Shown here in pieces: positions 1 through 7,081 of a stretch of DNA of 11,997 nt. Positions within the stretch are counted from its first letter, which is position 1. Each line of letters opens with the position of its first letter. The notes under the pieces were generated by a model. That model saw only the letters and a list, made by a program, of their open reading frames with translations. It did not search any database and was not told the origin of the DNA. A program made the translations under genes and the position numbers. The DNA lies in contig JBELIG010000087.1 of the NCBI GenBank assembly GCA_042091035.1, forward strand, positions 1 through 11,997, given 5' to 3'. This DNA is from AM-2324 sp042091035. GTDB lineage: Bacteria > Bacteroidota > Bacteroidia > Chitinophagales > Saprospiraceae.

Positions 1-24
1 GGAACAATATAGATTTTATTTATA

Positions 25-414
25 TCATTTCTTCTCTCCTACTGAAAGCGTTCCTGTAAAGCAGGCACCTTCTTCCATCATCATCCTTGAAGATGAAATA
101 TTTCCAACGATTTTAGCTTTTGAACCCAAAAAAACATCACCCTCAATTTTGAGATCGCCCTCGATTTCACCATGGATGACCATATGATTTGCTCGAATGT
201 TTCCTTTTATAAAACCATCAACTCCAACAACAACTCTTTTCTGTACAACAAGCTCTCCTTCAATAGATCCATCCAACCTTAGGTCAGTTTCACAATTAAA
301 ATTCCCATGTAGTTTAGTACCTGCGGTAACCACACATGTAGATTCACCCAAAACCCAATTATCTAGTGAATCTTGCATCCCAGCTCTTCCACTCATTTCC
401 TTTGTCTGTGCCAT
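25..414 (-). CDS. Bactofilin family polymer-forming cytoskeletal protein
   Basis: A 129-residue protein whose residues about 26-125 form the bactofilin beta-helix: short rungs with regularly spaced Gly and alternating hydrophobic residues (LRLDGSIEGEL, VVVGVDGFIKGNI, MVIHGEIEGDL, VFLGSKAKIVGNI). Bactofilins polymerise without nucleotide into filaments, usually at the inner face of the membrane, where they can scaffold wall enzymes or polar structures; that role is family knowledge, not visible here. Flanks are short and polar (about 25 residues before the domain, 5 after), typical of small bactofilins. There is no signal peptide or transmembrane segment. The ATG at 412-414 gives the longest frame; an internal Met7 is a possible alternative. 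Stop is TGA. It is divergent from tsaD across a 135-base gap, so probably has its own promoter, though I could not identify one. No peptidase partner (often M23) lies in view, but the window ends 24 bases past the stop. The family call is confident; the cellular role is not. Confidence 0.93.
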   Translation of the reverse strand: MAQTKEMSGRAGMQDSLDNWVLGESTCVVTAGTKLHGNFNCETDLRLDGSIEGELVVQKRVVVGVDGFIKGNIRANHMVIHGEIEGDLKIEGDVFLGSKAKIVGNISSSRMMMEEGACFTGTLSVGEKK

Positions 415-511
415 AGGTCTATGTTAAAGTTATTATTAAAAATACAATATAATAAACATCGCTTTAAAATAACTTGGTTCCTTCGAACTTTAATTTTAAT
501 TAATTAAGTCC

Positions 512-519
512 CATCTTTG
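512..519 (+). promoter_or_regulatory. Possible -7 box upstream of tsaD
   Basis: CATCTTTG matches the Bacteroidota -7 consensus TAnnTTTG except for the first base and is followed by a T/A-rich start region. It would place transcription start about 20-25 bases before the GTG at 550. No TTG -33 element stands at the usual spacing, so this is a weak candidate based on one motif. Confidence 0.25.
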
Positions 520-549
520 TACTTTGTTTAGTCATTCTTAAAGAAAAAA

Positions 550-1551
550 GTGGATACATATATATTAGGTATTGAATCCTCCTGCGATGATACGTCTGCG
601 GCAGTATGGAAAGATGGTGAAATCTTGAGTAATTGCGTTGCTAATCAAGAAATACACGCGCTATATGGTGGTGTTGTCCCTGAAGTAGCATCTAGAGCAC
701 ATCAGCAAAACATACTTCCAGTTGTTCAACAAGCCATTGAACAAGCAGGCATTTCAAAAAAAGATCTTTCCGCCATTGCATTCACCAAAGGTCCGGGCTT
801 GATCGGTTCCCTTATAGTTGGAGTTTCATTCGCAAAATCACTTGCTCTAGCACTTGATATTCCTTTAGTTGGCGTAAATCATATGCAAGCCCATATAATG
901 GCACACTTTGCCGAAAAACCATACCCCACTTTTCCATTCCTATGCTTAACAGTATCGGGTGGCCATACTCAAATCGTAAAAGTAAATTCTCCTTTTGAAT
1001 ACGAATTACTTGGCGAAACATTAGACGATGCAGCAGGTGAAGCATTTGACAAATCAGGAAAACTTTTAGGACTAGACTACCCTGCAGGACCATTAATTGA
1101 TAAACTAGCAAAACAAGGAACTCCAAAATTCGAGTTCTCAAAACCTAGAATTCAAGGCCTAAACTTTAGCTTTAGTGGACTCAAAACCGGAATTTTATAT
1201 TTCCTCCAACGCGAAATGAAAAAGGATTCTGACTTCATCACAAACAATAAAGCTGATATCTGTGCATCCATCCAGGAGACTATTGTACAGGTTTTATTAG
1301 GCAAATTAGTAAGAGCTTCCAAAGAAACAGGAATAAAAAGAATTGCAATTGCTGGTGGAGTATCTGCCAACACTCAACTAAGAGAAGATCTAAAGGCAAA
1401 AGCAGAAAAGCATCGTTGGGACTTGTTCATACCTAAATTTGAATATTGTACGGACAATGCAGCTATGATAGCTGTTGCTGGAGCTTTTGCTTACGAGGAC
1501 AAGCGCTTTGAAAGTCAAAAAACAGAACCGATTGCAAGACTACATGTCTAA
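550..1551 (+). CDS. tsaD: tRNA N6-adenosine threonylcarbamoyltransferase TsaD
   Basis: Transfers the threonylcarbamoyl group from threonylcarbamoyl-AMP to A37 of ANN-decoding tRNAs (t6A synthesis), working in the cytoplasm with TsaB and TsaE; neither partner is in this window. The 333 residues match the usual bacterial length. Visible landmarks: N-terminal GIESSCDDT (7-15); the ATP-grasp-unrelated ASKHA fold with the metal-binding HMQAH (H111, H115); SGGHTQ (136-141); the GEAFDK region (163-168); AGGVSAN (268-274); and TDNAAM with D302, the third metal/nucleotide ligand. All expected catalytic positions are present. The start is GTG at 550: an in-frame TAG at 529-531 blocks upstream starts and the next in-frame ATG is within HMQAH, so GTG is forced. 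There is no clear Shine-Dalgarno, only an A-rich AAGAAAAAA run directly before the start. Its 3' end carries a hairpin that may serve as terminator for the convergent gene. Confidence 0.98.
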   Translation: MDTYILGIESSCDDTSAAVWKDGEILSNCVANQEIHALYGGVVPEVASRAHQQNILPVVQQAIEQAGISKKDLSAIAFTKGPGLIGSLIVGVSFAKSLALALDIPLVGVNHMQAHIMAHFAEKPYPTFPFLCLTVSGGHTQIVKVNSPFEYELLGETLDDAAGEAFDKSGKLLGLDYPAGPLIDKLAKQGTPKFEFSKPRIQGLNFSFSGLKTGILYFLQREMKKDSDFITNNKADICASIQETIVQVLLGKLVRASKETGIKRIAIAGGVSANTQLREDLKAKAEKHRWDLFIPKFEYCTDNAAMIAVAGAFAYEDKRFESQKTEPIARLHV

Positions 1552-1559
1552 GCAACCGG
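1517..1559 (-). terminator. Candidate terminator of the DUF697 gene, inside the end of tsaD
   Basis: A hairpin spans 1528-1559: CCG/CGG, one A-C mismatch, TTGC/GCAA, a small internal loop, then AGAC/GTCT closing a TACAT loop. Read on the minus strand it lies 10 bases beyond the stop of the DUF697 gene and is followed, after about five bases, by a run of six T (1517-1522). On the plus strand no T tract follows, so it should act mainly on the minus strand. The mismatch and gap before the T tract keep confidence moderate. Confidence 0.4.
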
Positions 1560-1569
1560 ATCATAAACG

Positions 1570-2331
1570 TTACAACAATTCAGAAAGTTTTTTCAACAAA
1601 TTATCTTTTAAATTCTCGTATTCCTTTTCTGATATCAATTCATTTTTTCGGAGTTCTTTCAATTCGTGCAGTTTATCCACGATCAAATCTTTCTCTGACT
1701 TTTCAATAGGTTCTTCTTCTACTTCCTGCTTGAACTCCTCTTTTGGAGCTCTTCCAGGATCATCATTATCTACATCTGAAGAAAGATCATCCTTATCAAT
1801 AACCTCACCTTTCCAATTATTTACGATCTCCTTTCCTTTTTCAAATTGTTCCTTATACATAGACTTAAACCGATCTACGTCAAGGTCTAAAATTGTACCT
1901 CCAGATTCAAAATGCTTCTTAAAAACTTGTCCCAATGCAAAGGTTGAAGCACCAGCAAAAATAGAAGCAGTGACACCACCAATAATAGAACCTACTACTG
2001 GAATCATCTTGGCAAGAGAGCGAGCGCCCATACGAGCAAAAGTACTTGAAGCTAATGCTGAGACGATTGCCTTTCCTTGCGTTTCATTGAATTCTTTTCC
2101 ATATGCTTTTGACAATTGTCTTATCATATCAATCTGAGTTGCAGAAACCGCAACGATATCCAATACAATTATTGGGACTAATCCAGCCCCCATAGACCAA
2201 ACTACATGATTCCGAATGATCGTATCTGCATGTCTTGATTCAGAGGGTTTTCCATTATCTGAGTTCATAAATTTCTTTTTAACCTGATTTGCTGCAAACT
2301 TTGCAATTTTTTTACCTGGCTTAATTTCCAT
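1570..2331 (-). CDS. DUF697 (YcjF-like) membrane protein with C-terminal SHOCT-like domain
   Basis: A 253-residue protein. The N-terminus is basic (KPGKKIAKFAANQVKKKF) without a signal peptide. Residues about 35-150 resemble DUF697: a conserved-looking segment with two hydrophobic, Gly/Ala-rich stretches at about 44-62 (GAGLVPIIVLDIVAV) and 105-135 (IPVVGSIIGGVTASIFAGAS) that could cross or dip into the inner membrane. DUF697 domains are commonly attached to dynamin-like or Era-type GTPases; here no GTPase domain is fused and none is adjacent. Residues about 160-212 form a strongly acidic linker, and about 217-249 look like a SHOCT helix pair (LHELKELRKN then ISEKEYENLKDNLLKKL), a short domain often found at C-termini and thought to aid oligomerisation. 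Function is unknown. It is convergent with tsaD (18-base gap) and 93 bases downstream of the 920-residue gene, with its own possible promoter. Family confidence is good, function unassigned. Confidence 0.75.
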   Translation of the reverse strand: MEIKPGKKIAKFAANQVKKKFMNSDNGKPSESRHADTIIRNHVVWSMGAGLVPIIVLDIVAVSATQIDMIRQLSKAYGKEFNETQGKAIVSALASSTFARMGARSLAKMIPVVGSIIGGVTASIFAGASTFALGQVFKKHFESGGTILDLDVDRFKSMYKEQFEKGKEIVNNWKGEVIDKDDLSSDVDNDDPGRAPKEEFKQEVEEEPIEKSEKDLIVDKLHELKELRKNELISEKEYENLKDNLLKKLSELL

Positions 2332-2377
2332 AGAAACAATATGATTCGTTTTTCACTAAAAAACCCCATTTTTTCGA

Positions 2378-2406
2378 CAAATGCAGATAGAATTTAAACA
2401 AAACAA
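2378..2406 (-). promoter_or_regulatory. Possible promoter of the DUF697 gene
   Basis: Read on the minus strand, TTG (2404-2406), an 18-base spacer and TGCATTTG (2378-2385) resemble the Bacteroidota -33 TTG and -7 TAnnTTTG boxes, with one mismatch in the -7 box. Start of transcription would fall about 40 bases before the ATG at 2331. It overlaps the inverted repeat at the end of the upstream gene. Motif-based only. Confidence 0.35.
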
Positions 2407-2434
2407 TACTAAAAAGAGCAAACCTTATTGTTTT
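2400..2434 (-). terminator. Weak AT-rich hairpin at the end of the 920-residue gene
   Basis: AAAACAATA (2400-2408) and TATTGTTTT (2426-2434) form a perfect 9-base inverted repeat with a 17-base loop that spans the stop codon of the minus-strand gene. Read on that strand the second arm ends in TTTTG then TTT, a terminator-like tail. The stem contains only one G-C pair, so it would be a poor intrinsic terminator; it could equally be a binding site overlapping the downstream promoter. Confidence 0.25.
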
Positions 2435-5187
2435 AGCTCATATTCTAAGCGATTAAGCGAGCCTTCAGAATCCATCAAAAAAAGCTTAAAATACCATTCA
2501 CCTTCGCTCATCTCTGGCAAATCGATACTAAAAGAGGAATTACTATCCACAGGTATTACGCGGGCAATAGTAGCTCTCTGTGCTTGATACATATTTATAG
2601 GAAAAACACTGAGCTTAGGATAGCCCCAAAAGTTTGTCTCAGACGCCTCCATAGCATTAGATTCAATTCGACCACCCACCTTGGGGCTAATGAATGTAGC
2701 ATTCGCACTTATCCTGTAATCAAAAGTCATACAACCATACTCTCTAAAGCGCTTAACTAATGGGAAAGATTGACGTAAATACTTAGAAGCATCAATATTT
2801 TGGCTGCTTTTTTCAAAAGAAGAGGAAAAAAATTGTTTGATCATTTTTTGAAGTGGACTATCTCTTATCTCTTTTTCGCTTCTACTAAGCCTTATTTCAC
2901 TCCTTTCTTGCTCGCTTAAAACAGATCCAAAAACAAGCAAAACATCACCCTCGTTAAATGCATTGTATTTTCCAGACAGATAAACACCTTCTTCTGCCCC
3001 CTCCTCCCTTTTCAATTCAATAGCGGCAGGAGGATTAGAATTTGATACAGTAAAAAATAATTGCTGATACTGTGGCTTACCACGATCAAGATAAAAACAC
3101 TCCAACACATGCTTGCCCGACCTAAAATTTGTCGCAAGTGGCAGCTTCCATGTCTTAAGTTCATCTATAGTTAGCAATTGGACCATTTGGCCATCTAAAG
3201 AGAGCATCACGCATCCAGGACCTTGAAATGCTCTTTTAGAATTCAACCTTAAAGTATCACTTGAACCAAAGAAGCCTTTATTCAAGTGAAACCTGCGTTG
3301 AGAGCCAATGCTATCCTTGCGTATTTCATAGGGCTCAGTATACTTTTCAATCCACTTACCAAAAATATCTGAATTCACATAAGCTTCTGATGATGCTGGC
3401 AAAAACTCAAAATATGATCGCTGCCCAGGTATATTAAATACGGATAAAGTTATTGATCCATTGGCATCTGTATTCCCTACACCCAATGAGTCTAAACCTT
3501 TTCCTTGAAAAACTTTATTCAAAACGATGGGCTTATTATCTGGCAAATCAAGCCGTCCATCACTACCTAAACGTAAAAACGAGCCATTAACAATTAATGT
3601 ATCGCTCTTATCCAGATAGAGTTCTTTCTGATCAAAAAAGAAATAAGGCAAATAATCGACTTTATTAAATTGATTTTGAATATCAAGCTCAATAAAAGAA
3701 GAAGAAAAATCCTGTAAACTGAAATCATACCTTAAAGTATCGCCAAGATAAGGCTCATAAACAATATTTGATTTCCTAGAGACTTCATATTCTAACAAGC
3801 TTAGCTCACCTTCAAAAACACCTTGCTTAGATCCAACAAACAAACAATAAGATCCTTCAGCTAAACCGAGTATTTTTAGAGTATTAAAATTCCTTACACC
3901 TAAAGAAGAGTCATGCACAATCAATGAACCCTCTGCTATTTTATATTGCTTCGCATAAGTTTTGAGTGCATCAAAGTTTCTCCTCTGGTAAAGTCCTTTT
4001 ATAGAACCTGCCTCATTCAAAGGATTCGAGCAAAGTATATAATACAAGGAATCTAGATGCTGGCTTTCTATTGTCATCTCATGAACCTGAAAAGGATACA
4101 CCTTACTCAGTCCTTTTACACTTAGAGCTGTAGAACTTAGCTTACTTTTTAATACCCTACTATTAATATGTAAAAAATAAGTCTTTGGATAACTGCTTAT
4201 CATACGATCACAATCCTTCAGAAGTTCTTTCCCAAACCTTACTATTGCTTCTTGATCATTATCAAACCTCCAGAATCCATATTCAAGCAATAAGTAATCT
4301 GTGATCACCCCATTGGATAAATTAATTACATGACGAACTACCGAATCCAATGAAGGAATCGTAAAAACGCTGTTCAATTCTAATACACCCTTAAGTAGAA
4401 TTATCGGCACTAAGGAATCCCTTTTTGTTGAGCTTAATCCCCTTAACCGTGTCGAGTAGCAATCCTGTAATAAATCAACAAGCGCAACCTGAAATACTGT
4501 ATCAGAAGCCTGTAATTCAAAATATATACCCCCGCCATCACTTATGTTTACCTCAAGCTCCTCGTCAGATTTTCGTTCGAGTAAAAGTGCCATTTGACAA
4601 AAGACAATAATTTCATCTACTACCTTATCGATTAGGTATTCATTTAATCTAAAGGTCTCTTCTCTACTAGAAAAGACCTCAGGATAATCAGACAGTGGAT
4701 ATCGTCCGTAGTATTTAGACTTAGAAACACGCTTAGATAATTTTAATATTAGCTCTAGTACATTTGCTTTAAATTCGGGTTTCTTATTTAAAATCCAAGG
4801 ATCTTCTAGATTCAAACAATCTAAATAATACTCTCTTAATGCTCTAATTTGAAAATAGCTCAACAAAAGGAGCTTCTCTTTCTTTAAGCCCTTACGCTCG
4901 CCATTTAGATAATTATAAACGGCAGGAATTCCACGCTGCTCTTCTATTGCCCGTTTTACCTTGTAAGTAATACATAGTGCCTTGTAGAATTCACCTACAG
5001 AGCCAGTTTCAGCCTGCTGACCCAATAATATTTCTGCTGATTGCTCTGCCAATTGGAGCTTACCAGATTTAAAGAGGGCTTGGATATAAATAAGATCCTT
5101 GTCTTCCGAACCACTGGACTGACCATTAAGAGTATTAACTACAAATAATAGACACGAAACGAGAATAAAATATATCCTAAAAAGCAT
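2425..5187 (-). CDS. Large exported protein of uncertain family, possibly macroglobulin-like
   Basis: I do not recognise this 920-residue protein with confidence. It begins with a signal peptide: about 22 residues, hydrophobic core FILVSCLLFVVNTL, probable cut near N21-G22-Q23; the Cys in the core lacks a proper lipobox. Residues about 30-200 look helical and may be TPR-like. From about 425 the sequence becomes beta-rich: LAEGSYCLFVGSKQGVFEG (442-460) resembles the 'brings it/gives it' strand seen before MG2 domains, and 520-600 (FFFDQKELYLDKSDTLIVNG, then NTDANGSITLSVFNIPG) resembles an alpha-2-macroglobulin MG2 strand pattern. Further beta-sandwich-like stretches lie at about 650-725 and 735-920. 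There is no thioester motif and the length is about half that of bacterial A2M proteins, so at most this is a relative lacking the thioester half. No C-terminal type IX sorting domain is evident. It sits 9 bases downstream of the FAD oxidoreductase gene and is probably co-transcribed. It is likely periplasmic or envelope-associated. Confidence 0.55.
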   Translation of the reverse strand: MLFRIYFILVSCLLFVVNTLNGQSSGSEDKDLIYIQALFKSGKLQLAEQSAEILLGQQAETGSVGEFYKALCITYKVKRAIEEQRGIPAVYNYLNGERKGLKKEKLLLLSYFQIRALREYYLDCLNLEDPWILNKKPEFKANVLELILKLSKRVSKSKYYGRYPLSDYPEVFSSREETFRLNEYLIDKVVDEIIVFCQMALLLERKSDEELEVNISDGGGIYFELQASDTVFQVALVDLLQDCYSTRLRGLSSTKRDSLVPIILLKGVLELNSVFTIPSLDSVVRHVINLSNGVITDYLLLEYGFWRFDNDQEAIVRFGKELLKDCDRMISSYPKTYFLHINSRVLKSKLSSTALSVKGLSKVYPFQVHEMTIESQHLDSLYYILCSNPLNEAGSIKGLYQRRNFDALKTYAKQYKIAEGSLIVHDSSLGVRNFNTLKILGLAEGSYCLFVGSKQGVFEGELSLLEYEVSRKSNIVYEPYLGDTLRYDFSLQDFSSSFIELDIQNQFNKVDYLPYFFFDQKELYLDKSDTLIVNGSFLRLGSDGRLDLPDNKPIVLNKVFQGKGLDSLGVGNTDANGSITLSVFNIPGQRSYFEFLPASSEAYVNSDIFGKWIEKYTEPYEIRKDSIGSQRRFHLNKGFFGSSDTLRLNSKRAFQGPGCVMLSLDGQMVQLLTIDELKTWKLPLATNFRSGKHVLECFYLDRGKPQYQQLFFTVSNSNPPAAIELKREEGAEEGVYLSGKYNAFNEGDVLLVFGSVLSEQERSEIRLSRSEKEIRDSPLQKMIKQFFSSSFEKSSQNIDASKYLRQSFPLVKRFREYGCMTFDYRISANATFISPKVGGRIESNAMEASETNFWGYPKLSVFPINMYQAQRATIARVIPVDSNSSFSIDLPEMSEGEWYFKLFLMDSEGSLNRLEYELKQ

Positions 5188-5196
5188 CCTTAAATT

Positions 5197-6246
5197 TTAA
5201 TAAAATCGTTTAATATCCGCTTCTGCCATCAGAGGCTGCCCTTCAGAGATAAAGGCATACAAATGTTTAGAGAAATACGGTGCTAAACTTGCACCTTTGG
5301 TCCCCAATCCATTGAACAAATACAGACAACTGTGATCTGGATGAACTCCTAAAAAAGGCTTGCGGTCTTTGACAGTAGGGCGAATAGCAGCCTTATGTTC
5401 TGTTATTTCATAGGGGCTGTCCATCACTTCCTCCAAGCGTTCGGCTAGAAACTGCTTGGCCTCTGCCTCTGGATTATCATGGGTGTAATCTCTTTTATAC
5501 TGCGATCCTACCCAATAAAACGGAGGATCAACTGGAACTATAAATATTCTATTTTTGAACACACTGTTACCTTCAAGTTCTGGTGCTTTTATAATCAAGA
5601 CCTCCCCCTTCGATGGATTGAATGGTAAATGCCTGAAAAAGGGATTGTTCATTACATGAGCCCCTTCACAACAGATTACTTTACCAAATGATTGATCTTT
5701 CCAAACACAGTGATCATCTCTTAAGTCAAGACTATTATAATCTAAAAGATCTGAAATTATCAGACCTTGTTCTTTCAGATAAACTTTGAAGGCTTCAACT
5801 AAGCCATTAATATCAACTCTACCACCTTTAGCAACCTTCGCGAATGCAAAGACTTTTTTAAAACCTTTTGGAAATGCCTCATTATCCATAGGTGGATGCA
5901 TATAAGGAGTATATTCTTGATCTTGCCTTCTACTCCACCAATCCTGCTCCTCTTGATGATTAAACAAAGAACGAACTATAGGTATCCTATGGAAAACTTT
6001 ACAATCCAATAGAGTCTCTAGGCTTGAGTAAAACTGTTCCGCTTCATTTAGGAGATCATCAAACATCCATGACTTTACATATCTTCTTCCGGTTATTGGA
6101 TTCATTATACCAGCTGCTATGGAGGAAGAAGACTTTAATTGGGGGGTATCAACAACAAGGAATGATTTACCTGCCTTCATGAGTTGATAAGCAAAACTTA
6201 AGCCTGCAATTCCTTGTCCAATGATTAAATAATCAACTTTCTTCAT
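5197..6246 (-). CDS. FAD-dependent oxidoreductase of the DAO family
   Basis: A 349-residue flavoprotein expected in the cytoplasm. The N-terminal dinucleotide fold shows GQGIAG (10-15, GxGxxG) and an acidic residue at the end of the second strand (VVD, D33) for the FAD ribose. SSIAAGIMNPITGRRY (41-56) corresponds to the second flavin-contacting loop of DAO enzymes. Near the C-terminus, AAIRPTVKDRKPFLG (286-300) and FNGLGTKGASLAPYFSKHL (311-329) match the RP..D..P.iG and GLG.rG...aP pattern shared by glycine oxidase ThiO and the FAD domain of MnmC. Length suits the family. The substrate cannot be read from the sequence; an amine or amino acid is the family default, and there is no fused methyltransferase as in MnmC. 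Its start overlaps the end of the MmcQ/YjbR gene by 14 bases, implying translational coupling, and the 920-residue gene follows after 9 bases. Confidence 0.85.
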   Translation of the reverse strand: MKKVDYLIIGQGIAGLSFAYQLMKAGKSFLVVDTPQLKSSSSIAAGIMNPITGRRYVKSWMFDDLLNEAEQFYSSLETLLDCKVFHRIPIVRSLFNHQEEQDWWSRRQDQEYTPYMHPPMDNEAFPKGFKKVFAFAKVAKGGRVDINGLVEAFKVYLKEQGLIISDLLDYNSLDLRDDHCVWKDQSFGKVICCEGAHVMNNPFFRHLPFNPSKGEVLIIKAPELEGNSVFKNRIFIVPVDPPFYWVGSQYKRDYTHDNPEAEAKQFLAERLEEVMDSPYEITEHKAAIRPTVKDRKPFLGVHPDHSCLYLFNGLGTKGASLAPYFSKHLYAFISEGQPLMAEADIKRFY

Positions 6247-6601
6247 ACTTTTTAGCTAGTATTAATTTCGTTTTTTTTGATAGTTTGTTACAAACTAATT
6301 CATAAGAATGATCGATCAGTTCTTTGAACAATCCAAAAGGAATATCACCATCCATAACAAGCGTATTCCAATGCTTTTTGTTCATGTGATATCCAGGGAT
6401 TACAGCAGTATATCTATCTCTAAGCTCCTCTGCACGGTCAGGATCACACTTTAAGTTTACTTGCATAGGATCTGACTCAAGACGACACAAGGCATATACT
6501 TTATCCATTACTTTAAACACTAAAGTTTTGTCATCAAATGGAAATTCCTCGGTAGTTCCGACCTTATTTAAACAATATGCTCTAAAGAATTCAATGTCCA
6601 T
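6233..6601 (-). CDS. MmcQ/YjbR family protein
   Basis: A 122-residue cytoplasmic protein matching the whole length of the MmcQ/YjbR family, which has a CyaY-like alpha/beta fold. Diagnostic features are the FFRAYCLNKVGTTEEFPFDD start with a Glu-Phe-Pro-Phe turn, the KVMDKVYALC strand pair, NLKCDPDRAEELR (49-61), and IPGYHMNKKHWNTL (68-81) with the invariant-looking His and Trp. The family is usually labelled DNA-binding, on slim evidence, and its biochemical role is not settled. First gene of the presumed three-gene minus-strand cluster, divergent from the ytxJ-like gene across 99 bases; its stop (TGA) lies inside the start of the FAD oxidoreductase gene. ATG at 6599-6601 fits the family's N-terminus, so the start is secure. 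Confidence 0.92.
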   Translation of the reverse strand: MDIEFFRAYCLNKVGTTEEFPFDDKTLVFKVMDKVYALCRLESDPMQVNLKCDPDRAEELRDRYTAVIPGYHMNKKHWNTLVMDGDIPFGLFKELIDHSYELVCNKLSKKTKLILAKKYEES

Positions 6602-6613
6602 TTATATTTTGAC

Positions 6614-6621
6614 TAATTTTG
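6614..6621 (+). promoter_or_regulatory. Possible -7 box for the ytxJ-like gene
   Basis: TAATTTTG fits the Bacteroidota -7 consensus TAnnTTTG exactly and would give a leader of roughly 70 bases before the ATG at 6701. No TTG -33 element is seen at the usual distance, so the call rests on one box. The first of three palindromes overlaps it. Confidence 0.3.
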
Positions 6622-6658
6622 CATCGCAAAGCAACTATCATAGTTGTAACATATGTTA
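6618..6658. promoter_or_regulatory. Three consecutive palindromes between divergent genes
   Basis: Three inverted repeats lie side by side: TTTGC-ATC-GCAAA (6618-6630), CAACTAT-C-ATAGTTG (6632-6646) and TAACATATGTTA (6647-6658). All are perfect and separated by one or no bases. Sequence differs between the three, so they are not copies of one site. They occupy the core of the 99-base divergent promoter region, overlap the plus-strand -7 candidate and also a one-mismatch minus-strand -7 candidate (TTGCTTTG, 6627-6634). They may be operators for transcription factors controlling one or both directions; which factors is unknown. Confidence 0.45.
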
Positions 6659-6700
6659 GTTTACTGAAGCTAAATTACTAATTATTAAATTAAGCTTGTA

Positions 6701-7081
6701 ATGGGATTTTTGAACAATATCAATAAAGCTGGAAAAGATGGCATACCTTCTAATTGGATTTTACTTGAAAATAAAGAACAAATAGACCAAGCCCTGGAGT
6801 CCTCAACAAAAAAGCAAATCGCTTTTTTCAAGCATTCAACAAGATGTGGAATTTCGGTGCAAGTAAAGACAAGACTAGAAGAACAATGGGATATTGATGT
6901 TGAAGAATTAGATCTATATTATCTAGATCTACTTTCACACAGATCTTTATCTGATTATATATCTGAGAAAACTCAGGTCATACATCAATCACCTCAACTT
7001 ATAGTTGTAAAAGATCACAAAGTAATCTACAACAGCTCCCACTTTAGCATTAATTATGATAAAATAGCATCATTAGTTTAA
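6701..7081 (+). CDS. ytxJ: YtxJ-like bacilliredoxin (bacillithiol system)
   Basis: A 126-residue cytoplasmic thioredoxin-fold protein of the YtxJ/BrxC (DUF2847) family, thought to remove bacillithiol from S-bacillithiolated proteins. The signature is AFFKHSTRCGIS (41-52), where C49 is the only cysteine of the active site (monothiol); a likely cis-Pro is P98 in HQSPQLIVV, followed by VYNSSH-type C-terminal residues typical of the family. Length is normal. It implies, but does not prove, that the organism makes bacillithiol; no bsh synthesis gene lies in the window. The gene is single, divergent from the MmcQ/YjbR gene, and its end overlaps the PyrR-like gene by 9 bases tail to tail. The ATG at 6701 is the first in frame with the family N-terminus (MGFLN). 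The gene name follows the family convention and orthology to the Bacillus gene is assumed. Confidence 0.87.
   Translation: MGFLNNINKAGKDGIPSNWILLENKEQIDQALESSTKKQIAFFKHSTRCGISVQVKTRLEEQWDIDVEELDLYYLDLLSHRSLSDYISEKTQVIHQSPQLIVVKDHKVIYNSSHFSINYDKIASLV

Noticed and set aside
812..1141. A 109-codon open frame antisense to tsaD
   Set aside because: It lies wholly within a confidently identified gene and its composition looks like a reverse translation with no domain or signal.
1475..2137. A 220-codon open frame on the plus strand opposite the DUF697 gene
   Set aside because: It is very rich in Ser, Phe and Leu, as expected from the antisense of a Lys/Glu-rich gene, starts inside tsaD and has no recognisable domain.
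2345..2376. T-run, A-run and T-run (TTTTTCACTAAAAAA then CCCCATTTTTT) upstream of the DUF697 gene that could form alternative hairpins like a riboswitch
   Set aside because: The stems are only A-T pairs of five or six bases and no ligand-binding core is present.
6908..6947. Three AGATCT hexamers within about 40 bases
   Set aside because: They encode Asp-Leu and Arg-Ser steps inside the ytxJ-like coding sequence; coincidence of codon use is the simplest explanation.
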